Shown piece by piece: positions 1-5,212 of a stretch of DNA of 5,212 nt. Below the pieces are notes generated by a model that saw only the letters and a program-made list of their open reading frames with translations, made no database searches and was not told the DNA's origin. Position 1 is the first letter of the stretch. Each line of letters opens with the position of its first letter. A program made the position numbers and the translations under genes. Origin of the DNA: an uncultured Lachnospiraceae bacterium (GTDB taxonomy: Bacteria; Bacillota; Clostridia; Lachnospirales; Lachnospiraceae); assembly GCA_900313265.1 (NCBI GenBank), contig OMRN01000261.1:1-5212 (forward strand). Reading direction: 5' to 3'.

Positions 1-518
1 CGATGGTTTTAAGCGCATGCGGCGTTAAAAGTACAAGGCAGTTAAAGCAAATAGCAAAGAGTCAGTACGGTCCGGCAACGGTGATATCCGAAAACAAGGG
101 ACAGAACTACAATTCCGTTGTGTTAGAGGATAAACTTCAGGGATTCGCCTATACCATTTCAAGCGGAACATCAAATGTTTATATTGACGGATCTTCCCTC
201 GGAGAATGGGAAAGTACATCCTGTGATTTCGGAATACGTCTTAAGGAGTTTGCAATTGATAATTCCAAAGATGAACTGAATCGTATCTGTTCACAGTATA
301 ATGCAACATGGCAACCCCCGGATTACTATTCGAAGGATGTACTGTTATGGATATTTGTTCCCGATCCGCAGGATGCAAAAGCCGTTACGGAGGAGTGTGC
401 GAAGGTTTTGCAGCAGCAGAACGTAAATAATCGTATGGACGGGATTGTGATTTTTGCAAAAGATACGAATAATCAGCATCTGGGGCAGGCCGAACTGCCG
501 GGATGCAGCTACCATTGA
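1..518 (+). CDS. Putative lipoprotein, 5' end cut by window edge
   Basis: I do not recognise this protein's family. The frame is open at the left edge. The first visible residues, MVLSACG, look like the end of a lipoprotein signal peptide: LSAC is a good lipobox, with the lipidated cysteine at codon 18-20. The ATG at position 3 is therefore probably internal to the signal peptide, and the true start lies upstream. After processing the protein would be anchored to the outer face of the membrane, with about 166 mature residues. It is mostly polar, and a hydrophobic strand (VLLWIFVP, about residues 113-120 counted from the visible Met) suggests a small folded alpha/beta domain. Four more cysteines follow the lipobox (C74, C96, C132, C168), which is many for a surface protein. 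The gene ends in TGA at 516-518, with no clear terminator after it. Lipoprotein status is well supported; function is unknown. Confidence 0.75.
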   Translation, partial: MVLSACGVKSTRQLKQIAKSQYGPATVISENKGQNYNSVVLEDKLQGFAYTISSGTSNVYIDGSSLGEWESTSCDFGIRLKEFAIDNSKDELNRICSQYNATWQPPDYYSKDVLLWIFVPDPQDAKAVTEECAKVLQQQNVNNRMDGIVIFAKDTNNQHLGQAELPGCSYH

Positions 519-541
519 ATGACAAAAATCGCAAAAAACAC

Positions 542-570
542 TTTCCACAAGGGGCAAAATGTTATATACT
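542..570 (+). promoter_or_regulatory. Predicted sigma-A-type promoter for the SEC-C/chemoreceptor unit
   Basis: TTTCCA (542-547, 4 of 6 matches to TTGACA) is followed after exactly 17 bases by TATACT (565-570, 5 of 6 matches to TATAAT). Transcription would start near 577 and give a leader of about 120 bases before the ATG at 698. It sits just downstream of the lipoprotein stop codon, the expected place for a new transcription unit. It is predicted by eye only. Confidence 0.5.
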
Positions 571-680
571 ATACATGATATTGTGCTTGAATTCTGCATT
601 TAACACAAGACTTAATATCCGTATTTTTATTTGCGGGATTTTTGCATGAATCAGACGAGCATATGAATCTATAATTTAGC

Positions 681-686
681 AAAGGA
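681..686 (+). promoter_or_regulatory. Ribosome binding site that decides the SEC-C gene start
   Basis: AAAGGA runs directly into an in-frame ATG at 686, which therefore cannot use it as a Shine-Dalgarno sequence. The next in-frame ATG, at 698, lies 11 bases downstream of the motif, a usable distance, and gives the natural N terminus [11 protein letters not shown] therefore prefer 698 over the longer start at 686. Confidence 0.65.
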
Positions 687-697
687 TGGATGGAAAA

Positions 698-1201
698 ATG
701 GCTTTACTTGATGCTTGGAGAAAAAAGGCTTATCAGGAGAAGGACAAGGTAAAAATGTCCAAACTGTGGCAGGCATATTTCTTAAAGGAAAAAGAAATAT
801 ATAAAGAACTTTTGAAGAATCCGGACGAGGAAGTGAAGGGCACCGTAAAGGAACTTGCGGAGAAATACGGAACAACGATTTCCTTTATGACCGGTTTCCT
901 TGACGGAATCAATGAATCGCTGGTTGAACCGAACCCCATTGAAACCATGGAAGAGGATACGGAAGTTTCTTTGAAATTCGATAAAGAGAAACTGTATATG
1001 AACATGGTGGATGCGGAGGCAGACTGGCTTTACGGATTGGAAGAGTGGAATGATATTTTTGACGAAGAGACCAGAAAAGAGCTTTATAAGCGTCAGAAAC
1101 AGTCCACCACAATTGTAAAGGGCGAAAGAGTTTATCCGAACGATCCGTGTCCGTGCGGATCCGGTAAGAAGTACAAGAAATGCTGCGGTAAGAATGCTTA
1201 A
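698..1201 (+). CDS. SEC-C motif (zinc-binding) domain protein, function unknown
   Basis: This is a soluble protein of 167 residues. The C terminus carries a textbook SEC-C motif: [16 protein letters not shown], with C151, C153, C162 and C163 as the expected zinc ligands. The same motif ends many SecA proteins, but nothing else here resembles SecA. The first 140 residues are charged and probably helical; they include a short motif around residues 64-80 ([17 protein letters not shown]). From memory, short proteins of this design (helical domain plus terminal SEC-C) occur widely in Clostridia without an assigned function. The motif is generally thought to mediate zinc-dependent contact with protein or nucleic acid partners. 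The start at 698 is chosen over the in-frame ATG at 686 because of ribosome-binding-site spacing. The chemoreceptor gene begins 24 bases after the stop, with no terminator between, so co-transcription is likely. There is no signal peptide or membrane segment, so it should be cytoplasmic. Confidence 0.88.
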   Translation: MALLDAWRKKAYQEKDKVKMSKLWQAYFLKEKEIYKELLKNPDEEVKGTVKELAEKYGTTISFMTGFLDGINESLVEPNPIETMEEDTEVSLKFDKEKLYMNMVDAEADWLYGLEEWNDIFDEETRKELYKRQKQSTTIVKGERVYPNDPCPCGSGKKYKKCCGKNA

Positions 1202-1225
1202 TTTCTCTTTGTATGGAGGTATGGT

Positions 1226-2908
1226 ATGGGTTCTCTGAAATCCTTGCGGGGCAAAACGGTTATTATCGTTACCGTATCGGTTTTGTTAATTGCGGTTGTG
1301 ATGGGCGGCATTTTTATTCCCAAGCAGATTTCCGTCACAACAAAAGTGATTGAAGACTATATGGTGGATGTTGCGGTTCTTGCCGGAGAAAGTGTTGAGG
1401 CCGCAAAGGAACTGCATGGGGATTCCGTGTTGGAACCGAAGTCACTCAGCAGCCTGGTCGGGGGCTTAAATGTCCGTGAATTTCCCTCCAGTTACTGTTA
1501 TGTTGTTGGTGGCGACGGAACGATACTGTATCATCCGTCGAAAGAAAGAATCGGTATTCCCGTTGAAAACGATGCCATTCAGGATGTTGTTGCACAAACG
1601 AGCCACGGAAACAAACCGGACCCGGCATATTTAAAAACAGAATATCAGGGAACCCCGAAAGTTGTTACCTATTATGTTTCGAAGGATTCCGATTTTATTG
1701 TTGTACTGACGGCGGATTTGAAAGATGTCAAAGGTATTACAACGAATAATCTTCTGATTTCCATTCTGGCCTGTGTCGGAACCATGGCAATCATTCTTGC
1801 AATTGCCATTATCCTGGTTTCCAGAATGATGAGTCCGATTACCATCATCAATTTCTCCATCCAAAAACTGGCCAAACTGGATTTTCGCAAAAATAAAGCC
1901 CTGGAGCATTACACATCCAAGGCGGATGAATGCGGCGGAATGTCCCGGTCGGTTTTGGAACTTACCGATCGTCTTTCCGAGATTTCAAAAGAACTTGACG
2001 ATGCAATCAAGCATCTTTATGAAGCGTCCGGTGAAATGACCATCGGAGCGGTGAATTCTTCCGAGAGCGTCGGACAGGTGGAAAAAGCCATTTCGGAAAT
2101 TTCCGACGGCGCTTCTTCACAGGCAGGAGAATCCCAGACGGCTATGGATAATGTGGCATTAATGGGAGAGATGGTTCAGGAAACGTCCAAAGAGGTCGAA
2201 TCCCTTCGTGCCAATGCGGTTGATATGGATCAGGCCGGAAGTCAGGCCATTGCCATCTTAAATAAACTCAGCGAGATTAATAATAAGACCAGAGCAAGCG
2301 TTGAGACGATTTATGAACAGACGAATGCAACCAATGCATCGGTTGCGGATATCCGGAATGCGGTAGAAATGATTACCGGTATAGCCGAGCAGACGAACCT
2401 GCTTAGTCTGAATGCATCAATCGAGGCAGCAAGAGCCGGTGAAGCCGGACGAGGATTTGCCGTAGTAGCAAGCGAAATCCAGAAACTTGCCGAACAGTCC
2501 AACCGATCCGCAAATGAAATTGAACGGATTATCGAGAATCTTTCCGAGGAATCCGCAAAATCCGTTGCGATTATGGATGATGTAAAGAAAGTTATCGATA
2601 CACAGAATCATGATGTGGGTGAAACGGAGAAAGCGTTCCACTTGGTTAAATCGGATATCGACGAATCCATTAAGAGTATCGAGATGATTGCCGAGAAGAC
2701 CAGAAGCCTCGATGAAGCCAGAGCACGCGTAATCGAAGTAGTTCATAACCTCACATCCATTGCGCAGGAAAATGCGGCAAGTACCGAAGAAACCCTGGCC
2801 AATGCGACCCGTGTAAATGATGCCATCGGAAATGTGGAACAGCAGGCCGAGAATCTGAAACAGATTGCGGATAAATTAACGCAGACCATCGGCAGAATTA
2901 CGTTATAA
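1226..2908 (+). CDS. Methyl-accepting chemotaxis protein with extracellular Cache-like sensor
   Basis: This is a transmembrane chemoreceptor of 560 residues that would sense an extracellular ligand and control CheA through CheW. Domains in order: TM1 at about 11-31; an extracellular sensor at 33-172, sized like a single Cache domain, with the Cache-like core [14 protein letters not shown] at 91-104; TM2 at about 175-199; a HAMP linker at about 200-253 (P204, D234-E-x-G237); then a long coiled-coil signalling domain to the C terminus. The hairpin tip is canonical ([20 protein letters not shown], 388-407). Likely adaptation sites lie around Q299 (GASSQA) and E521/E522 (AASTEET). It has no C-terminal CheR-tethering pentapeptide; the protein ends TIGRITL. 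GGAGG at 1215-1219 is 6 bases before the ATG and supports this start. An ATG at 1221 is out of frame and soon stops. No che genes are adjacent, so it is an orphan receptor in this window. The ligand cannot be read from the sequence. Confidence 0.95.
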   Translation: MGSLKSLRGKTVIIVTVSVLLIAVVMGGIFIPKQISVTTKVIEDYMVDVAVLAGESVEAAKELHGDSVLEPKSLSSLVGGLNVREFPSSYCYVVGGDGTILYHPSKERIGIPVENDAIQDVVAQTSHGNKPDPAYLKTEYQGTPKVVTYYVSKDSDFIVVLTADLKDVKGITTNNLLISILACVGTMAIILAIAIILVSRMMSPITIINFSIQKLAKLDFRKNKALEHYTSKADECGGMSRSVLELTDRLSEISKELDDAIKHLYEASGEMTIGAVNSSESVGQVEKAISEISDGASSQAGESQTAMDNVALMGEMVQETSKEVESLRANAVDMDQAGSQAIAILNKLSEINNKTRASVETIYEQTNATNASVADIRNAVEMITGIAEQTNLLSLNASIEAARAGEAGRGFAVVASEIQKLAEQSNRSANEIERIIENLSEESAKSVAIMDDVKKVIDTQNHDVGETEKAFHLVKSDIDESIKSIEMIAEKTRSLDEARARVIEVVHNLTSIAQENAASTEETLANATRVNDAIGNVEQQAENLKQIADKLTQTIGRITL

Positions 2909-2932
2909 ATAAGCAAAAAACGCTTCTTTTTT
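2907..2932 (+). terminator. Weak terminator-like hairpin after the chemoreceptor gene
   Basis: Overlapping the TAA stop, AAATAAGC can pair with GCTTCTTT (7 pairs and one T/C mismatch) around a loop AAAAAAC. A run of six T lies at 2927-2932, partly inside the stem. The core stem is only AAGC/GCTT, so termination would be weak at best. Its position just after the stop codon and before a predicted promoter is what makes it plausible. Confidence 0.3.
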
Positions 2933-2943
2933 ACAGTTTGGTA

Positions 2944-2972
2944 TAGCCATTTTTGTGAAAATGTGATATTCT
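2944..2972 (+). promoter_or_regulatory. Predicted extended -10 promoter for the Asp-rich membrane protein gene
   Basis: TATTCT (2967-2972, 5 of 6 matches to TATAAT) is preceded by TGA at 2964-2966, giving the extended -10 form TGnTATTCT. A weak -35, TAGCCA (2944-2949, 4 of 6), sits 17 bases upstream of it. Transcription would begin near 2979, so the first hairpin of the leader (from 2986) would lie almost at the RNA 5' end, with a leader of about 106 bases. This is predicted by eye. Confidence 0.42.
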
Positions 2973-2985
2973 TATACAAGGTGGG

Positions 2986-3027
2986 GTGCATTTTTTTGGG
3001 GATGATAACGAAATCAAAAAGATGCAC
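2986..3027 (+). repeat. Inverted repeat / leader hairpin 1 (13-bp arms)
   Basis: The arms GTGCATTTTTTTG (2986-2998) and CAAAAAGATGCAC (3015-3027) are complementary over all 13 positions, with one G-U wobble in RNA, around a 16-base loop. No T-run follows the right arm, so this is not a standard terminator on the + strand. It lies in the predicted leader of the small membrane protein gene. A role in mRNA stability or translation control is inference. Confidence 0.7.
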
Positions 3028-3028
3028 A

Positions 3029-3053
3029 ATGATTCAAAATAATTTGTAATCAT
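3029..3053 (+). repeat. Inverted repeat / leader hairpin 2 (10 pairs, one bulge)
   Basis: ATGATT (3029-3034) pairs with AATCAT (3048-3053). The stem continues inward as CAAA (3035-3038) with TTTG (3043-3046), leaving a single bulged T at 3047 and a loop ATAA. It starts two bases after the end of hairpin 1. It ends 14 bases before the Shine-Dalgarno sequence AAAGGAGG at 3068-3075, which it leaves accessible. The stem is AT-rich, so stability is modest. Confidence 0.55.
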
Positions 3054-3084
3054 GAAAAGTGCAGAATAAAGGAGGATTTACGTT

Positions 3085-3396
3085 ATGTTCGAATTTTTCA
3101 AGAAGATTAAGAGTTGGGATGATGTTCTTACCGCTACACATTTGGATGACATTGTCTATAAGAAACAGAGAGAAAAAGAAGCGGAAGAGGAAAGAAAGCG
3201 TAAACAGATTATCATTACCGTTCTTGCTATCATCGGTGCTGTTGCAGCCGTAGCCGGTATTGCATATCTTGTATATCGTTATCTGACTCCTGACTATCTT
3301 GAAGATTTTGATGATGATCTGGATGATGATTTTGATGATGATTTCTTCGATGACGAAGATGCTGTAGCTGTAGAAGCAAAGGCTGCGGAAGCATAA
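3085..3396 (+). CDS. Small single-pass membrane protein with Asp-rich C-terminal tail
   Basis: I do not recognise a named family. The protein has 103 residues in three parts. Residues 1-40 are charged, with a basic/acidic stretch KKQREKEAEEERKRK at 26-40. Residues 41-67 form one hydrophobic membrane helix (start QIIITVLAIIG). From residue 70 to 92, 16 of 23 residues are Asp or Glu, arranged as DDDL-DDDF-DDDF from 76 to 87, followed by FDDEDA and an Ala/Glu end. The positive-inside rule would put the basic N terminus in the cytoplasm and the acidic tail outside. There is no lipobox or cleavable signal. AAAGGAGG at 3068-3075 is a strong ribosome binding site 9 bases before the ATG. The gene is a single-gene unit: it has a structured leader upstream and a strong terminator 35 bases after its stop. 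The acidic tail could bind cations or basic proteins; that is inference. Overlapping frames on both strands are shadows. Confidence 0.85.
   Translation: MFEFFKKIKSWDDVLTATHLDDIVYKKQREKEAEEERKRKQIIITVLAIIGAVAAVAGIAYLVYRYLTPDYLEDFDDDLDDDFDDDFFDDEDAVAVEAKAAEA
3310..3345 (+). repeat. Three 12-base GAT-rich tandem units inside the Asp-rich tail
   Basis: The units GATGATGATCTG, GATGATGATTTT and GATGATGATTTC follow one another in frame and encode DDDL, DDDF, DDDF. The first ten bases are nearly the same in each unit. Because the unit is a multiple of three, gain or loss of a copy would change tail length without shifting frame. Confidence 0.8.
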
Positions 3397-3430
3397 GAAT
3401 AAGCAGACTGTTTAAATGATGAAAGATATG

Positions 3431-3461
3431 AAAGCCCCGAAATTTGTTTCGGGGCTTTTTT
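3431..3461 (+). terminator. Strong rho-independent terminator after the Asp-rich protein gene
   Basis: The arms AAAGCCCCGAAA (3431-3442) and TTTCGGGGCTTT (3447-3458) are perfectly complementary over 12 bp around the loop TTTG, with a GC core. The right arm runs into a T tract at 3456-3461. It lies 35 bases after the TAA stop. On the other strand the stem is not followed by an extended T-run, so it appears to act in the + direction. Confidence 0.93.
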
Positions 3462-3501
3462 AGGAGAAGGAATTTATAAAAAAATGATATAAAAAAGTGT
3501 G

Positions 3502-3546
3502 GGAACAATAAGGTTTACAAATTTCGATAGGAACAAATAGTTTACA
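3502..3546 (+). repeat. Direct repeat GGAACA-N5/6-TTTACA, possible operator
   Basis: Copy 1 is GGAACA (3502-3507), six bases, TTTACA (3514-3519). Copy 2 is GGAACA (3530-3535), five bases, TTTACA (3541-3546). The copies are 27-28 bases apart and the spacers are both A/T/G-rich (ATAAGG and AATAG). The pair lies just upstream of a perfect TATAAT. Binding by a regulator is inference; the repetition itself is directly visible. Confidence 0.6.
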
Positions 3547-3549
3547 TAA

Positions 3550-3555
3550 TATAAT
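3550..3555 (+). promoter_or_regulatory. Predicted -10 box for the rRNA methyltransferase gene
   Basis: A perfect TATAAT lies 28 bases before the start codon, predicting a leader of only about 22 bases. At the normal distance upstream there is no good -35: the best 16- and 17-base options, TAGGAA and ATAGGA, match poorly. Use of this box may therefore depend on the repeated element directly upstream. An alternative is -35 TTTACA (3514-3519) with -10 AATAGT (3536-3541), 16 bases apart. Confidence 0.4.
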
Positions 3556-3583
3556 TAACATAAAATATGAAAAAGGATGAAAA

Positions 3584-5209
3584 ATGAAGAAGGGTGATAT
3601 TGTAATCGGCAAAGTAATTCGCACATCTTTTCCAAATAAAGGAGAGGTTTTGCTTCTCTCAATCGGAGAAAATCCGGATTTGGAAGAGCAGATCCGGTCA
3701 GATCCGGGTAGCTTTTCATCCGAAAATACTTTGAGTTCATCCGAAGAGCCGCAGGAAGTGTTTTATGTCAAAAATGCTTTAGTTGGGCAAATTATTAAAT
3801 GCAGAATTAACAAAAAGAAACACGGTGACTGTTCGGGTCAAATTCTGGAAACCCTTGTAAACAGTGAACTTGAGGTCATACCCGACTGCCCGCACTTTAT
3901 CGATTGCGGTGGATGCTCGTATCGGACATTACCTTACGAGGAGCAGTTGAAATTGAAAGAAAAACAAGTTTCGGACCTTTTGAAACCGGTTTTGTCGAAG
4001 GAAGGAATCGAATTTGAGACAATTTATGAGGGGATAAATCCCAGTCCGGTCACGGAGGGGTACCGAAACAAAATGGAGTTCTCGTTCGGAGACGAATTTA
4101 AGGACGGGCCACTTTCGGTTGGTTTACATAAAAGAAACAGTACATATGACATTGTTCCGGTCACCGAATGCCGGATTGTGGATGAAGACTACCGGAAAAT
4201 TCTGAAGTTCACGCTGGAATTTTTCCGTGAAAAAAATCTTCCGTACTTTCATAAAGTAAAACACAGCGGATATTTGCGGCATCTTCTGGTAAGAAAGAGC
4301 CGGAAGTACGGAGAAATACTGATTGCGCTTATTACGACTTCGAAAGAAAGTTATATTACGCAATGCTTAGATAGTGATAATTCTTCTTTTGGGAGACCGG
4401 AAAACACAGATATTGCAAAGGTTCTTAATGAGTATAAAGAGGGCCTGTTACATCTTTCGCTGGACGGAAGCGTAAAAGGCATCATTCATACCCTGAACGA
4501 TTCCGTTGCGGATGCGGTAATTGATGAGGGAAGCGAAGTTCTTTACGGAGATGCGTTTATTCGGGAGGAATTACTCGGACTTAAGTTTAATATTTCGGAG
4601 TTTTCGTTTTTCCAGACGAACAGCGCCGGTGCGGAGGTTCTTTACGGAAAAGTAAGAGAATTCCTGCTTGGAGACGGGGAGAATGAAAACAATCGTTCAT
4701 CCGTAATCTACGATCTTTATTCCGGAACCGGAACGATAGCACAGCTTCTTGCACCGGTTGCAAGCCGGGTTGTCGGTGTTGAAATCGTGGAAGAGGCGGT
4801 AGAGGCAGCGAGACAGAACGCAAAACTGAACGGACTTGACAATTGCGGGTTTATTGCCGGTGATGTATTGAAAGTTCTCGATGATCTGACGGAGAAACCG
4901 GACTATATTATTTTAGACCCGCCCCGCGACGGCATTCATCCGAAAGCGTTGCCGAAAATCTTAAACTACGGCGTGGAGAGGATGGTTTATGTATCCTGCA
5001 AGCCGACCTCGCTTGCCAGGGATTTGGAAGTTTTTATGGCAAACGGATATGTTCCAAAGCGGATATGCACCGTGGATATGTTCCCCGGAACTAATCATGT
5101 CGAGACTGTTTGCCTCTTGAGCAACCGAAAACCTGATACGAAAGTCAGGATCGATGTGGATCTGGAAGACTACTACCGTATCAAGGACGCAAAGAAGAAT
5201 CAGAACTGA
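3584..5209 (+). CDS. rlmD: 23S rRNA (uracil-C5)-methyltransferase, RlmD/RlmCD (RumA) family
   Basis: This enzyme would transfer a methyl group from S-adenosylmethionine to C5 of a uracil in 23S rRNA (U1939, possibly also U747 as in Gram-positive RlmCD). It has 541 residues. An N-terminal TRAM-type RNA-binding region (1 to about 93) comes first. Next are the four cysteines expected to hold a 4Fe-4S cluster: C102, C108, C111 (CPHFIDCGGC) and C196. The C-terminal Rossmann methyltransferase domain has FFQTN (342-346), SAM motif DLYSGTGTI (377-385), E400, DPPRDG (445-450), the nucleophile C472 in VSCKP and the probable base E507 in NHVET. All key residues are present. At 541 residues it is longer than the roughly 430-460 usual for the family, owing to polar insertions near 29-58, 262-277 and 364-373 plus a short C-terminal extension. 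AAAGGA at 3572-3577 is 6 bases before the ATG. The exact target uridine cannot be told from sequence alone; the gene symbol is by family. Confidence 0.93.
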   Translation: MKKGDIVIGKVIRTSFPNKGEVLLLSIGENPDLEEQIRSDPGSFSSENTLSSSEEPQEVFYVKNALVGQIIKCRINKKKHGDCSGQILETLVNSELEVIPDCPHFIDCGGCSYRTLPYEEQLKLKEKQVSDLLKPVLSKEGIEFETIYEGINPSPVTEGYRNKMEFSFGDEFKDGPLSVGLHKRNSTYDIVPVTECRIVDEDYRKILKFTLEFFREKNLPYFHKVKHSGYLRHLLVRKSRKYGEILIALITTSKESYITQCLDSDNSSFGRPENTDIAKVLNEYKEGLLHLSLDGSVKGIIHTLNDSVADAVIDEGSEVLYGDAFIREELLGLKFNISEFSFFQTNSAGAEVLYGKVREFLLGDGENENNRSSVIYDLYSGTGTIAQLLAPVASRVVGVEIVEEAVEAARQNAKLNGLDNCGFIAGDVLKVLDDLTEKPDYIILDPPRDGIHPKALPKILNYGVERMVYVSCKPTSLARDLEVFMANGYVPKRICTVDMFPGTNHVETVCLLSNRKPDTKVRIDVDLEDYYRIKDAKKNQN

Positions 5210-5212
5210 AAA

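Noticed and set aside
345..599. Minus-strand open frame of 84 codons over the lipoprotein 3' end
   Set aside because: It overlaps the lipoprotein coding sequence and the predicted promoter, with no recognisable motifs; treated as a shadow.
581..608. Inverted repeat TTGTG ... CACAA in the first intergenic gap
   Set aside because: Only five base pairs with an 18-base loop and mismatches beyond; expected by chance in AT-rich DNA.
600..625. Possible sigma-28 (motility) promoter: TTAA, then TCCGTATT, upstream of the SEC-C/chemoreceptor unit
   Set aside because: Only about half of the -10 positions match GCCGATAT and the -35 is imperfect; a better sigma-A-type site lies at 542-570.
2743..3027. 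Minus-strand open frame of 94 codons spanning the chemoreceptor 3' end and the intergenic gap
   Set aside because: Antisense shadow: it overlaps strongly conserved receptor coding sequence, shows no recognisable domain, and its start lies in the right arm of the leader hairpin.
3059..3253. Plus-strand 64-codon frame overlapping the start of the Asp-rich protein gene
   Set aside because: It has no proper ribosome binding site, while AAAGGAGG at 3068-3075 is ideally placed for the ATG at 3085.
3462..3492. AGGAGAAGG followed by an ATG at 3484, resembling a translation start
   Set aside because: The frame stops after two codons (ATG ATA TAA), and the site lies directly after a strong terminator.
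3230..3508. Minus-strand open frame with a His/Asn/Gln-rich repeat
   Set aside because: Its repeats are the reverse complement of the GAT repeats of the Asp-rich gene and it crosses the terminator hairpin; a shadow.
1..5212. Search for CRISPR repeats, insertion sequence ends, tRNA or rRNA genes and toxin-antitoxin or defence genes
   Set aside because: Nothing seen by eye: no regularly spaced long repeats, no transposase frame, no cloverleaf-like segment, and gaps between genes are all under 200 bases.

Overview
The window reads as an ordinary chromosomal stretch from a Gram-positive anaerobe of the class Clostridia, most likely a Lachnospiraceae-type organism. This is an inference from three things: AT-rich intergenic DNA with strong AGGAGG-like ribosome binding sites, a long-form RlmD-type RNA methyltransferase with the SCKP catalytic motif, and a short SEC-C protein of a kind I associate with that family. 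No marker gene fixes the taxonomy. All supported genes lie on the + strand.

Layout. Positions 1-518 hold the 3' part of a lipoprotein gene whose signal peptide is cut by the window edge, leaving the lipobox at the very start. A 179-base gap follows, with a good sigma-A-type promoter at 542-570. Next come a small SEC-C zinc-motif protein (698-1201) and, 24 bases later, a membrane chemoreceptor of 560 residues (1226-2908). The short gap without a terminator suggests these two are co-transcribed. A 176-base gap then carries a weak terminator-like hairpin, a probable extended -10 promoter and two consecutive hairpins. These lie ahead of a small single-pass membrane protein with an extremely aspartate-rich tail (3085-3396). 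A strong rho-independent terminator (3431-3461) closes that unit. The next gap holds a repeated GGAACA/TTTACA motif and a perfect TATAAT box, followed by a 23S rRNA uracil-C5 methyltransferase gene of the RlmD/RlmCD family (3584-5209).

The genes do not form one obvious pathway. The chemoreceptor has no chemotaxis signalling genes beside it and would act as an orphan receptor feeding a CheA/CheW system encoded elsewhere. The methyltransferase is a housekeeping RNA modification enzyme. I see no mobile element, CRISPR array, tRNA, rRNA or defence-type gene cluster.

The most interesting parts are small. They are the structured leader and acidic-repeat tail of the small membrane protein, the direct repeats before the methyltransferase gene, and polar insertions in the methyltransferase. 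None of these amounts to evidence for a new multi-gene system.
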